A stretch of 39,510 nucleotides of DNA, taken from Dinoroseobacter sp042096155. GTDB lineage: Bacteria; Pseudomonadota; Alphaproteobacteria; Rhodobacterales; Rhodobacteraceae. The stretch lies in assembly GCA_042096155.1 (NCBI GenBank), contig JBELMC010000015.1, forward strand, positions 1-39,510, written 5' to 3'. This document shows positions 1 to 8,642 of the stretch, piece by piece (the first letter of the stretch is position 1; each line of letters opens with the position of its first letter). The translations under genes were made by a program, and so were the position numbers. The notes under the pieces were generated by a model. That model ran no database searches. It saw only the letters and a list, made by a program, of their open reading frames with translations, and was not told the DNA's origin.

Positions 1-1
1 G

Positions 2-901
2 GCGACGGTTTATGTCACACTCGAGCCCTGCGCCCATACCGGACAAACCCCGCCCTGCGCACAAGCGCTGATAGATGCAAAGGTGGCCAAAGTCGTGATT
101 GCGCTGCTGGATCCAGATCAGCGGGTTGCGGGTCGCGGCTTGGCCATGCTGCGCGAGGCCGGGATCGTGGTTGAGACAGGATGCTGCGCGCGGCAAGCCT
201 GGCTGGATCATCGCGGGTTTCTGTCACGGCTTGAGCGCGGCTTGCCGATGGTAACGCTGAAACTTGCGACCAGCTTCGATGGCAGGATTGCAACCCGCGA
301 TGGCGAGAGCCAGTGGATCACGGGCCCGGACGCACGCCGGTTTGGACATATGCTGCGGGCATGTCATGATGCTGTGCTGATTGGGGCAGGGACTGCCCGG
401 TCGGATAATCCGACGCTGACAGCGCGCGATATGGGTGTTGTAAACCAACCTGTAAGGGTGGTCGCCAGCCGCATCTTGGATGTGCCAAGCCCGTCACGGC
501 TTTTACAGACTGTGGACACCGCGCCGGTTTGGTATGTTCATGGCCCCCTGGCGCCGGATGCACAGCGCACAACGCTTGCGGACCAAGGCGCGCATCTGAT
601 CCAAGCTGAGCTGTCCGAGCAAGGCCGTCTTGATCCGGTGTCAATGCTGCAGGTCTTAGCCAAACAAGGCTTGACCCGTGTTTACTGCGAAGGCGGCGGC
701 GATCTGGCGGCGGCGCTTTTGAGCGCCGGTTTGGTGGACGATTTGTATGTGTTCACGGCCGGTCTGGCCATCGGGGCGGAGGGGCGGCCCGCACTTGGTG
801 CCATGGAGCTGATGCACCTGTATGACGCGGCGCGATTCAGGCTTGTTCAGACAGAGAGTATCGGGGAGGACACGGTCACATTATGGCGCGCGCCGTCTTA
901 A
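2..901 (+). CDS. ribD: RibD, riboflavin deaminase/reductase (5' end missing)
   Basis: Bifunctional enzyme that deaminates the pyrimidine product of GTP cyclohydrolase II and reduces its ribose side chain, the second and third steps of riboflavin synthesis. The reading frame is open from base 2, so the start and the HAE part of the zinc site lie before the window. The second half of the deaminase zinc site is visible at once as PCAHTGQTPPC. The reductase domain follows, with KLATSFDGRIA, WITGPDARR and VLIGAGTARSDNPTLTAR, and the C-terminal EGGGDLAAALL and VDDLYVF stretches. The internal methionine at base 83 cannot be the real start because it would drop the zinc cysteines. The stop codon overlaps the stop of the convergent kpsC gene. 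Identification is firm; only the N-terminus is unseen. Confidence 0.95.
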   Translation, partial: ATVYVTLEPCAHTGQTPPCAQALIDAKVAKVVIALLDPDQRVAGRGLAMLREAGIVVETGCCARQAWLDHRGFLSRLERGLPMVTLKLATSFDGRIATRDGESQWITGPDARRFGHMLRACHDAVLIGAGTARSDNPTLTARDMGVVNQPVRVVASRILDVPSPSRLLQTVDTAPVWYVHGPLAPDAQRTTLADQGAHLIQAELSEQGRLDPVSMLQVLAKQGLTRVYCEGGGDLAAALLSAGLVDDLYVFTAGLAIGAEGRPALGAMELMHLYDAARFRLVQTESIGEDTVTLWRAPS

Positions 902-2949
902 CGCCAGATCCAGGTGTAAGAGGCCAGCGCGCCTTGTGCTTTTGCCAATATCTTATGACCCAAGGGGCGCCTTCTCGCCGCGCCATTGGCCAACCGATCC
1001 AGCACGACCTCAGGTGGACAAGCGCGGTGGCTGACCGGATCGAAATAGCGCGGATAGTCGATCAAGGTGGCGTGCACCAGGGCATCCAGACAGGGGCGCG
1101 CCTGACGGCGTGCCTGGGCAGCAGGGTTCAGATCAATATCATTGGTCAGACCCCACCCGGCGTAAAAAGGTGTCCCAAGAGTGGTGACCGGGATGCCGCG
1201 CAGCAGTGCCTCGAAGCCCAAAAGTGAGGTCATCGTTATAATCCGGTCGGCTTTAACAATCAGTGCAATCGCGTCCGCCTGCTCAGCGACGAGATCTGCC
1301 ATGTGGGTCTGTTCGATCGCGCCGTGTCGCAGACCGGCCTCCACATCTGGATGGGGCTTATAGATCACGAAAGCCTCTGGATGGGCCGCGCGGGCAGCGG
1401 CCAAAAGTGCCGTGTTCGTGCGCACAGCGCCGCCCCCACGCAGCAGCGAAGCGTCATCCTCAACCTGACCGGGCACCAGAATAATTTCGCGATCTGAGGG
1501 CAGATCAAAAGCGTGCTGACGTGTGGTTAAGTTGTATTTGCTCAATGCTTGTTCGACAATCCGCTCGCGGATGCGGACCGCGCGCCGGAGGTCTTCCGGC
1601 GACTTGCGCGCAGCGTTCGATATCGCGTGCTCAATATCGCTTGGGCGTGTCGGATCATAGTAAATCCCTTGCCAGTCCCAGACCAATGACAATGGTGGGA
1701 TCAGCCTGGCTCCCAATCCGCGAGAGCGCAGAAACCCGTCTTCAACCCGGATCAGCTCGACGCAACCCGCTTTGGCCTGACCGCGCAATGAGTGCGATTC
1801 TTTGCCTGCCCAGACCATCAAGGGCCGTACTTTCCGCGCAGCCTGCCTCACCGCTTGCGCCGCTGAATTTTCAAACCGTATCGGACCATGGTGTTGAAAC
1901 CGGATCAGCATTCCGCGCTTCCACAGCCGAATTCCGGTTGCGACATGGCCTCGGTGATCTTGCCGCCAGGCGCGCGTCTCGGCCTCTAGGGCATAGGCTG
2001 CGTCTTCGAACTGACCCAACTGATCGCGGTGCGGATCGTACCAGATGGGGTATTTTAGCATCGCGCCGATAAACAGTTGGTTCCGGGTCAGCGTTCGGCC
2101 GCGCCGCCCAAGCACGGGGAAGCGGTCTTCGGTCAAACCCCAGCCACTGTAGAACGGCTTGCCAAACACCTTTGGGCGGTGGCCTGCCAGCACGGCTTCG
2201 AACCCCAATTGTGACGTTACGACATAGACCGCGATGGCACCCTCAAGCAGGGCCCATGGCGATGCAGGCTGGTCAAAATAGCTGATCCGATCTGTCTGAT
2301 GCTGAGCTGAAAAATAGCCAGGGCGCAGACCCAGGCGCGCCTCTGGATGGCCCTTGATTACAATGCGTGCGGTTGGGTGATCCAGCTGCGCTTCGGTCAG
2401 CATTTCGGCGAAATGATTGGCATTTGCATCGCCAAGCGCGATCGAGGCATCACCGCGTGTCTGGTCAACGACCAACACATAGCCGGGATCGGGAACCGCA
2501 GTGGTGGGATCAAATCCGGTATATTTGGTTAAATGAGCTTGGCGCATCAACGCGATTCCAGCCTTGGCGCGCGCCAAATCGTCAGAATGATTCAACGGCT
2601 CGTGGCTGAGGATATGCTCCAGATCACTGGGGCGGCTTGCATCGAAGTACATCCCGCGTTTGTCTAGGATAAGGCCGATTGGCTGACCGCCGGTCCGGCC
2701 AGGTGTAAGACTGCGCAGAAAGGCATCTTCGAGCCGCACCAAAGGCACGCGCCTGTGCTTAGAAAGCGTTTCGCCGCGTTTGGCCGTGGCCCGATGTCCC
2801 CAAACCGCGACGCTGTCGCCCGGGCGGGGCCAGCCAACCCTTGGTTTATACCCGGCCAGGCAAAGAATGCGTCTTAACCTCTTGTCCCGCAGATGGCTGA
2901 GGGATGTCAGACACAGCGCCTGCGGCGACGCGTCTGGATCAGGTATCAC
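898..2949 (-). CDS. kpsC: KpsC-type capsule polysaccharide protein (double Kdo transferase fold)
   Basis: At 683 residues it matches the usual size of KpsC/LpsZ. KpsC proteins build the Kdo linker on the lipid anchor of group 2 and 3 type capsules and carry two related glycosyltransferase modules. The duplication is visible: LVRLEDAFLRS near residues 70-80 recurs as LIRVEDGFLRS near 399-409, each followed by a YFD or YYD segment and RPSDIEH-like motifs. KGHPEARLG near 200 recurs as YKPHPDVEAG in the second half, and GKPFYSGWGLT near 263 recurs as GTPFYAGWGLT. The start is GTG, with GGA in a suitable place and the stop of the upstream lipoprotein gene only 3 bases away, so the two are translationally linked. 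Its last codon overlaps the convergent ribD stop. The Kdo activity is inferred from the family. Confidence 0.9.
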   Translation of the reverse strand: MIPDPDASPQALCLTSLSHLRDKRLRRILCLAGYKPRVGWPRPGDSVAVWGHRATAKRGETLSKHRRVPLVRLEDAFLRSLTPGRTGGQPIGLILDKRGMYFDASRPSDLEHILSHEPLNHSDDLARAKAGIALMRQAHLTKYTGFDPTTAVPDPGYVLVVDQTRGDASIALGDANANHFAEMLTEAQLDHPTARIVIKGHPEARLGLRPGYFSAQHQTDRISYFDQPASPWALLEGAIAVYVVTSQLGFEAVLAGHRPKVFGKPFYSGWGLTEDRFPVLGRRGRTLTRNQLFIGAMLKYPIWYDPHRDQLGQFEDAAYALEAETRAWRQDHRGHVATGIRLWKRGMLIRFQHHGPIRFENSAAQAVRQAARKVRPLMVWAGKESHSLRGQAKAGCVELIRVEDGFLRSRGLGARLIPPLSLVWDWQGIYYDPTRPSDIEHAISNAARKSPEDLRRAVRIRERIVEQALSKYNLTTRQHAFDLPSDREIILVPGQVEDDASLLRGGGAVRTNTALLAAARAAHPEAFVIYKPHPDVEAGLRHGAIEQTHMADLVAEQADAIALIVKADRIITMTSLLGFEALLRGIPVTTLGTPFYAGWGLTNDIDLNPAAQARRQARPCLDALVHATLIDYPRYFDPVSHRACPPEVVLDRLANGAARRRPLGHKILAKAQGALASYTWIWR

Positions 2950-2952
2950 GGT

Positions 2953-4086
2953 TTAATTTCCGATATCGGACACAGCATTCGCCGCGCTCAGCGAACCTGT
3001 CAGCGATGCCACTGTTTTGTCCCATGTCGCGAAAGGGGCCTGTGTGACATACACGGTGTCTTGATCGCGGATCACAAAATCACGTGCATTGAACACGCCT
3101 GTTGGCTGGGTCAAATCGAGCAGATACACAAATCGCTGCGTCCCAATTATGTCGTTGCGCGCCAGAACTTGTCTGGCAATCGCTTCAGGCTCGTTGCGAA
3201 ACACGAAGACACCGGTTGGATCCGCAAGGTTGGCATTTAAGCCCCCAACTTGGGCGATCGCCTCAATGGCCGAGAGGCTTTGTGCGGTAAAATCAACGCG
3301 GTTTTGTGTCCCCGTGGCACCAAGTGCGGTAAAGGCCCGGGTGTCTTCTTCCACCAAGATCCGATCATTGGGTCGCAACGCAATATCCAGAGCAGGGTAT
3401 TTGTAGAGATCCGACAACCAGATTTCGCCCCGCTGATTTCCGCGCAAAACAATGATCTGCGCAATTTCCTGTTCAATCGTCACGCCACCGGCATTGGCAA
3501 GCATTGCCGATAAGGTCCGGGTGGGACGTTCGATTGGGTAGACCCCTTGGGCGCCAACGCCCCCGACAATTGAAATGGTCGATCCATCACCCGCCAGTCT
3601 GCGGACCTGGACCTGCGGATCAGGGGTTTGGGTGTCCAGCTGCCGGGTGATGATCCCGCGCAATTGCTCGGGTGAGTTGCCAGCGGCGCGGATGCGACCT
3701 GCGTAGGGGATGAAGATAAATCCCGCGCCATCGACCTGAACTTCCTCCAATACAGCGGCATTTTGACCCGTGCCCACCAGCAAACCGTCTTCGACGTTTT
3801 CCCAAACGGTCAGGCCGAGGGTGTCGCCAGGACGGATTGTATCCGATCCAATGGGGCCAGCTTTCTTAAAACTGTCCGAGAAGCCAAGCGCTGGTGCAAC
3901 TGCCGTTGCGCGCGCGACGCGGTCCGTCACCGCAACAACAAACGCGTCACCTTCGCGCTGCACAGAGCCTGCAAAAATTTCACGCTTGTTGGGCCCTGAT
4001 CGAGGCAAGCCGCAGGCCGTCAGGGTGATCACGAGCGCACCCAAGACCAGAAGCCGAAGCCTCTTATTTCTGCCAAACCATGTCAC
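2953..4086 (-). CDS. Wza/KpsD-like polysaccharide export lipoprotein
   Basis: Outer-membrane or periplasmic polysaccharide export protein of the Poly_export/SLBB group, expected to form the exit channel for the capsule made by the flanking kps genes. From the chosen start the protein is 377 residues. It has a short basic N-terminus, a hydrophobic stretch and a lipobox TLTAC with the acylated cysteine at about residue 25. RPGDTLGLTVWENVEDG begins the Poly_export domain, and the repeats around GAQGVYPIERPTRTLSAML and RPNDRILVEED fit SLBB modules. The GTG at 4084-4086 was chosen because AAGGAG lies 8 bases before it and the signal peptide then starts cleanly. Another GTG at 4108-4110 would add eight residues. 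It lies between kpsS and kpsC in one minus-strand operon. Confidence 0.88.
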   Translation of the reverse strand: MTWFGRNKRLRLLVLGALVITLTACGLPRSGPNKREIFAGSVQREGDAFVVAVTDRVARATAVAPALGFSDSFKKAGPIGSDTIRPGDTLGLTVWENVEDGLLVGTGQNAAVLEEVQVDGAGFIFIPYAGRIRAAGNSPEQLRGIITRQLDTQTPDPQVQVRRLAGDGSTISIVGGVGAQGVYPIERPTRTLSAMLANAGGVTIEQEIAQIIVLRGNQRGEIWLSDLYKYPALDIALRPNDRILVEEDTRAFTALGATGTQNRVDFTAQSLSAIEAIAQVGGLNANLADPTGVFVFRNEPEAIARQVLARNDIIGTQRFVYLLDLTQPTGVFNARDFVIRDQDTVYVTQAPFATWDKTVASLTGSLSAANAVSDIGN

Positions 4087-4214
4087 GGCGACCGCTCCTT
4101 CGCTGCGCACTGCCTCAAATTTTTCTTTTATCTGTACAAGATTGGTCGATTATTTACCAGCGATGATCGCCCAACACATGGCCATCTGACTCGTATTCGC
4201 CGATTTTGTGGTCG

Positions 4215-5507
4215 TTATTTGACCAACCGCAAATGATGGCGTGTATGAGCGGTGCCGCGCGACAGTGCGTCATAGGGATCATCTGGGGCCAGCATCATAT
4301 CAATCACCTGACGCAGCAATCTGCGCCGCGCCCGCGACGCATAGAAGCCTCCGGTGATTTGGCTGGTCTCTAGCAGGAAATGCCGGTAGGCGCGGTAGGC
4401 TTTGCTGTCGGGCCGTTGCGGCGCTGCAAAAAAGAGATCCAAAGTTTGGTCAGATACGAATTCCGGCTTGGAATAGACCGCTTGGCCAAATGCTTTCAGT
4501 GGCAGACCGCGCCAAAGCGCCTGCTGCGCTGCGGTCGAGTTCACTGTGACGACCGAGCGTGTGTGATCGAGCAATTCGGCCAACTTGCCGCCCCGGATGT
4601 AATGCACACGTTTTTCGATGCCATATTTCTGGGCCAATTTTTTCATTTCAGTGCGCTGCCGCACTCGGCCATCTTCCAGCGGGTGGGCCTTGAACACCAA
4701 ATGGTGGTGACTCTCGGCCCCGTCGGCGAAGGCCTTTACGCATTGTTCAAGGAATTCGGTGCCGTTTGCAAACGGTCCGTGCTTTTGAAACGAGGCGTCA
4801 TGTTCCAGCTGCAACAACACAAGGTGATACGGGAATCCGCCGTATTTCACCCGTTGGGTGGCAATCACCCGCTGCAAGGCGTAGACCGGCATCAGCATCA
4901 AGCGCGTCAAATAGAGCCGAAATTCCTGGCCAACGGTCAACGCGCGATGAGGCCGGAAGTGCCGATATTGCCTGTTCGCAAGCAGCACCGCAGCATGATA
5001 GAGAAATCCGTAAAACACATGCTGACGCAGATCGCCCCAGCGTGTGGGAGCCGCGGGCAATTCCAGGTCCAGTTTTTCCAGTGCGCTTTGCATCTCGCTC
5101 AATGACGTCTCTAGAAGGCGCGAATAGCCATTGGCCCCACCGCGTTCATAGGTCACCCAGTGAGGCCGCAGATAACCTTCCTCGAAGACATGAACCAGAA
5201 TGCCGCGAGCCTTGGCCATTGCAATCGCTTCGGCATGGATTGGACGGGTGTCGCCGTACAAGACAAGGTCTGTAATGTTACGGTCATCATAAATCTGGGC
5301 GATCCAATCCGGCCATTGTTCTGCGGTCTTGCGATAGGGCAAAAAGCTCGCGCGATCGGGCCAAAACAAGCGGTCTCCTTGGTTGAACCCAACACGCCAA
5401 ATCTCAGCCCCGGTGTCGCGCATGTGCTGTGCAAGCTGCGCAAAAAACGGACCATGAGGTCCCTGCAGAACCAAAAACCTGCGATTTTTACCTGTGCTCC
5501 GTCCCAT
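4215..5507 (-). CDS. kpsS: KpsS-type capsule polysaccharide biosynthesis protein
   Basis: First gene of the minus-strand capsule cassette, 430 residues. KpsS acts with KpsC in making the poly-Kdo linker at the reducing end of the capsule chain. The N-terminus RFLVLQGPHGPFFAQL is characteristic of the family, as are ITDLVLYGDTRPIH, VHVFEEGYLRPHWVTYERGG (near residue 110), HLVFKAHPLEDG and VVTVNSTAAQQALWRGLPL in the C-terminal half. The ATG is preceded by a purine-rich GGAATAAAG rather than a strong ribosome site. About 130 bases separate it from the lipoprotein gene, so a second promoter there is possible. No capsule ABC transporter (KpsM/KpsT) is in the window, so export must depend on genes elsewhere. 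Confidence 0.9.
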   Translation of the reverse strand: MGRSTGKNRRFLVLQGPHGPFFAQLAQHMRDTGAEIWRVGFNQGDRLFWPDRASFLPYRKTAEQWPDWIAQIYDDRNITDLVLYGDTRPIHAEAIAMAKARGILVHVFEEGYLRPHWVTYERGGANGYSRLLETSLSEMQSALEKLDLELPAAPTRWGDLRQHVFYGFLYHAAVLLANRQYRHFRPHRALTVGQEFRLYLTRLMLMPVYALQRVIATQRVKYGGFPYHLVLLQLEHDASFQKHGPFANGTEFLEQCVKAFADGAESHHHLVFKAHPLEDGRVRQRTEMKKLAQKYGIEKRVHYIRGGKLAELLDHTRSVVTVNSTAAQQALWRGLPLKAFGQAVYSKPEFVSDQTLDLFFAAPQRPDSKAYRAYRHFLLETSQITGGFYASRARRRLLRQVIDMMLAPDDPYDALSRGTAHTRHHLRLVK

Positions 5508-5681
5508 ATACCCGTACTTTATTCCTCAAGGTCCGCCCGCCCTTCAACGCGTCCCTAAGGGCTCAATGTCGCTCATTTGAGACCGGTTGGCTATCCTCAA
5601 GTTGCGGCAGAACTGTGACCGCCGCGGTACATACTTGCGGCGGCAAAAACGCTGATCGGTCGACAGGCGATGGCGGAGCTC

Positions 5682-5710
5682 TTGTTTGGTGGCGTTCTGC
5701 CCGCTAGATC
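5682..5710 (+). promoter_or_regulatory. possible sigma-70 promoter for ribE
   Basis: TTGTTT, 17 bases, then TAGATC, ending 27 bases before the ribE ATG. The spacing is right and the boxes are partial matches to the housekeeping consensus. No FMN riboswitch signature is seen upstream. The call rests on pattern alone. Confidence 0.3.
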
Positions 5711-5737
5711 AAAGAAAACGCCTCTGAGGAGTCCCCG

Positions 5738-6343
5738 ATGTTTACAGGAATTGTCACGGATCTTGGTCGCGTCACTGCGCTTGAGCAACAGGGCGATCTG
5801 ACCGTGCGCATCACGTCGCGTTACGCTGTCGACGGAATTGACATCGGCGCCTCGATTGCATGTGCGGGCGTCTGTTTGACCGTGGTCTCCAAAGGACCTG
5901 ACGGCCTTGGCAGCTGGTTTGACATGCAGGTGTCAGCTGAAACGGTTGGGATGACCAATATTGGCACATGGCAAGTGGGTTCCGTGATCAACCTCGAACG
6001 CGCGCTCAGGGTGGGGGATGAGCTGGGCGGCCACATTGTTTCAGGTCATGTCGATGGCTTGGCTCGTGTTGTCGGCTTGCGCGCAGAAGGCGACAGCACG
6101 CGGTTCGAATTCGAAGCTCCGGCCAGCCTGGCGCGATTTATTGCTTCGAAGGGATCGGTGGCGCTCGACGGTACGTCGCTCACCGTCAACGAGGTGTCCG
6201 GCAACCGGTTCGGGGTCAATATCATCCCGCATACCAAAGCTGTCACATCTTGGGGCAGCACCAAAATTGGCGATCAGATCAACCTCGAAATCGATACCTT
6301 AGCACGCTACGTGGCGCGTTTGTCCGACTTCAGCGCAGCGTAA
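5738..6343 (+). CDS. ribE: riboflavin synthase, alpha subunit
   Basis: Dismutates two 6,7-dimethyl-8-ribityllumazine molecules to riboflavin, the last step of the pathway. At 201 residues it has the usual length and the two homologous lumazine-binding barrels. The first begins MFTGIVTDLGRV and contains IACAGVCLTV; the second begins HIVSGHVDGLARV near residue 98 and contains VALDGTSLTVNEV. The ATG follows CTGAGGAG by 7 bases, a strong ribosome site. About 150 bases separate it from ribB. The gene order ribD, (capsule genes), ribE, ribB, ribH, nusB is compatible with one riboflavin supply unit interrupted by the capsule cassette. Confidence 0.96.
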   Translation: MFTGIVTDLGRVTALEQQGDLTVRITSRYAVDGIDIGASIACAGVCLTVVSKGPDGLGSWFDMQVSAETVGMTNIGTWQVGSVINLERALRVGDELGGHIVSGHVDGLARVVGLRAEGDSTRFEFEAPASLARFIASKGSVALDGTSLTVNEVSGNRFGVNIIPHTKAVTSWGSTKIGDQINLEIDTLARYVARLSDFSAA

Positions 6344-6495
6344 CGCCGAAGTGGTCAAGAAAGCTTGCCGCAGCAATCGCATTTTGTCGAAATCAAAGCC
6401 AGGCGATGCCGGAAATGCCAAACAGGCGCGACCTTGCCACTGGTCATTTGATCAAGGCTGAGCTATCTGGCGCGGCATGAAACGGAGTGGCGCCG

Positions 6496-7635
6496 ATGTC
6501 CGATCCTATCCCCTTTGAAACGCCCGGTCCGATTGAGGGCAATTGGCGCGATGCGATTTCCTCAATCGAGGACGTTATTGAGGATGCGCGCAACGGGCGA
6601 ATGTTCATCCTGGTTGATCACGAAGATCGCGAAAACGAGGGCGATCTGGTAATTCCAGCGCAGATGGCAACGCCTGAGGCCATCAACTTTATGGCCAAAT
6701 ATGGACGCGGTCTGATCTGTCTGACGCTGCCGGGCGAACGCATTGACGCATTGGGCCTTCCGTTGATGGCGTCGTATAACTCCAGCCGCCACGAGACGGC
6801 GTTCACGATCAGCATCGAGGCCCGCGAAGGGGTCAGTACCGGCATTTCGGCCCATGATCGGGCGCGAACGGTGGCCGTGGCGATCGATGCAAGCAAATCT
6901 GGTGCGGATATTGCGACACCGGGCCATGTGTTTCCGCTGCGCGCGCGCGATGGTGGTGTGCTGGTGCGCGCCGGTCATACTGAGGCAGCTGTTGATGTCA
7001 GCCGCTTGGCGGGCCTGAACCCGTCCGGTGTGATTTGCGAGATCATGAATGAAGACGGCTCTATGGCGCGGCTGCCCGATTTGGTCAGCTTTGCGCAAAT
7101 GCACAATCTCAAGATTGGGACGATCAGCGATCTGATCGCCTATCGTCGGCGACATGACAATTTGGTGAAAGTGGCACAGCAAACAACAATCGAGTCTGAG
7201 TTTGGCGGCAAATGGGCAATGCGGATTTATTCTGACGAGACCCAAGGGGCTGAACATATCGCTTTGATCAAAGGTGATATCTCAACGCCTGAGCCGGTTT
7301 TGACGCGAATGCATGCGATGGATCCCATGTTGGATGTGATTGGCACCGGAGGGGTTGGGCGCGCCGACGAATTTGGCGATGCGATGCGCCTGGTCGCCGC
7401 TGAGGGGCGGGGCGTTGTTGTCTTGCTGCGCGACACAACAATGAAGATCATTGCCGAAGATGCGATCTCGCCGCAGACGTTGCGGCAATATGGGTTGGGC
7501 GCACAGATCTTATCGTCGCTCGGGCTGTCAGATCTGGTGCTGTTGACCAACTCGCCCACGCCCAAGGTGATCGGTCTGGAGGCCTATGGCTTGACCATCA
7601 CCGGGACCCGCAAAATTCCATCCACAAGAGGATAA
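6496..7635 (+). CDS. ribB: RibB (DHBP synthase) with degenerate RibA-like C-terminal domain
   Basis: The N-terminal half, to about residue 205, is 3,4-dihydroxy-2-butanone 4-phosphate synthase, which makes the four-carbon unit of riboflavin from ribulose 5-phosphate. Conserved stretches are DHEDRENEGDLV, FMAKYGRGLICL, TGISAHDRARTV, PGHVFPLRARDGGVLVRAGHTEAAVD and GVICEIMNEDGSMAR. The C-terminal half resembles GTP cyclohydrolase II in outline (TIESEFGGKW, GVVVLLRD, ILSSLGLSDLVLLTNSP), but the three zinc cysteines and the EGRGIGL-like catalytic loop are absent, so this domain should not be a cyclohydrolase. That is the RibBX arrangement. The ATG at 6496 was chosen because CGGAG lies 8 bases upstream; a GTG nine bases earlier is less likely. 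The protein has 379 residues. Three bases separate it from ribH. Confidence 0.93.
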   Translation: MSDPIPFETPGPIEGNWRDAISSIEDVIEDARNGRMFILVDHEDRENEGDLVIPAQMATPEAINFMAKYGRGLICLTLPGERIDALGLPLMASYNSSRHETAFTISIEAREGVSTGISAHDRARTVAVAIDASKSGADIATPGHVFPLRARDGGVLVRAGHTEAAVDVSRLAGLNPSGVICEIMNEDGSMARLPDLVSFAQMHNLKIGTISDLIAYRRRHDNLVKVAQQTTIESEFGGKWAMRIYSDETQGAEHIALIKGDISTPEPVLTRMHAMDPMLDVIGTGGVGRADEFGDAMRLVAAEGRGVVVLLRDTTMKIIAEDAISPQTLRQYGLGAQILSSLGLSDLVLLTNSPTPKVIGLEAYGLTITGTRKIPSTRG

Positions 7636-7638
7636 CAC

Positions 7639-8175
7639 ATGGCCGGAGCCGCGCATCACATTCTGGAAACGCCCCAGATGGACAAGCCGACCAAGCTGCT
7701 GATTGTCGTGTCGCCTTACTACAAAGACGTGGCCGACGCGCTGGTGTCAGGTGCGCGCAAGATGATCGAGCAGGCTGGTGCGACCCATGAGCTGATCGAG
7801 GTGCCGGGGGCCCTCGAAATCCCCACCGCCATTGCGACTGCCTTTCGTATGAGCACTTTTGACGGCTTCGTCGCCTTGGGCTGCGTTATCCGCGGTGAGA
7901 CCACTCATTATGACACCGTGTGCGCGGACAGCTCACACGGATTGACGCTGTTGGGGTTGCAAGGGGCCCTGCTTGGCAACGGGATCTTGACTGTTGAAAA
8001 TCATGATCAAGCCATAGTCCGCGCCGATCCGGTGGGTCAAAACAAAGGCGGCGGAGCAGCAGCGGCAGCGCTGCATTTGATTGCACTTGCCCGCCGATGG
8101 GGCAGTGAGACCAAAAATATAGGTTTCAAGCCGATGTCAGACGCTACAGTAACGGCTGAGTCTGATCGCGTATGA
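7639..8175 (+). CDS. ribH: lumazine synthase
   Basis: Condenses the RibB product with 5-amino-6-ribitylamino-uracil to give dimethylribityllumazine, the substrate of RibE; the family assembles into pentamers or icosahedral shells. Diagnostic segments are VPGALEIPTAIATAF, DGFVALGCVIRGETTHYD with the catalytic histidine region, GILTVENHDQAIVRA and NKGGGAAAAALHLIAL. Length is 178 residues, slightly long at the N-terminus; a second methionine at residue 14 (MDKPTKLL) is an alternative start. AAGAGG lies just before the first ATG, inside the end of ribB. The stop overlaps the nusB start by four bases (ATGA), so ribB, ribH and nusB are one transcription unit. Confidence 0.96.
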   Translation: MAGAAHHILETPQMDKPTKLLIVVSPYYKDVADALVSGARKMIEQAGATHELIEVPGALEIPTAIATAFRMSTFDGFVALGCVIRGETTHYDTVCADSSHGLTLLGLQGALLGNGILTVENHDQAIVRADPVGQNKGGGAAAAALHLIALARRWGSETKNIGFKPMSDATVTAESDRV

Positions 8176-8642
8176 CAAAGCCCGACGCGCGACAAATGAA
8201 ATCTGCGGCGCGGCTCTATGCCGTGCAGGCGTTGTTCCAGATGGAGGCCGCTGCGCAGCCCGAGGATAAAGTGATCCGCGAGTTTGAGGATTTCCGGTTT
8301 GGACTGCCGCAATCGGAGGACGAAGCGGTACTGGCCGAAGGCAATGTCGACCTGTTTCGCAAATTGGTGCGTGACGCAGTGAACTGGCAGGCCAAGATTG
8401 ATCAATTGACGGATCGCGCTTTGGTTGCCAAATGGCCAATCTCGCGGATCGACCCGACCTTGCGCGCGCTGTTCAGGGCGGCGGGGGCCGAGTTGACCGA
8501 AGGCAAAGCGCCGCCGAAAGTGGTGATTACAGAATTCGTGGACGTCGCACGGGCGTTTTTTCCCAGTGGCAAAGAGCCAAAATTTGTCAATGCGGTGCTG
8601 GATCATATGGCCCGCGAGGTGCAGCCTTCTGCATTTCAGTGA
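8172..8642 (+). CDS. nusB: transcription antitermination protein NusB
   Basis: Small all-helical RNA-binding protein that, with NusE (S10), recognises boxA RNA and supports antitermination on ribosomal RNA operons. It has 156 residues, typical of the alphaproteobacterial form. Visible family segments are SAARLYAVQALFQME at the N-terminus, DRALVAKWPISRIDPTLRALFRAAGAEL in the middle and PPKVVITEFVDVARAFFPSGKEPKFVNAVLDHMAREV at the C-terminus. It overlaps ribH by four bases; ribH-nusB is a widely conserved pair. No clear intrinsic terminator follows. Confidence 0.96.
   Translation: MTKPDARQMKSAARLYAVQALFQMEAAAQPEDKVIREFEDFRFGLPQSEDEAVLAEGNVDLFRKLVRDAVNWQAKIDQLTDRALVAKWPISRIDPTLRALFRAAGAELTEGKAPPKVVITEFVDVARAFFPSGKEPKFVNAVLDHMAREVQPSAFQ

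Noticed and set aside
5508..5737. FMN riboswitch upstream of ribE
   Set aside because: None of the conserved FMN-element core segments could be found in the leader, and the candidate promoter leaves only about 27 bases of leader.
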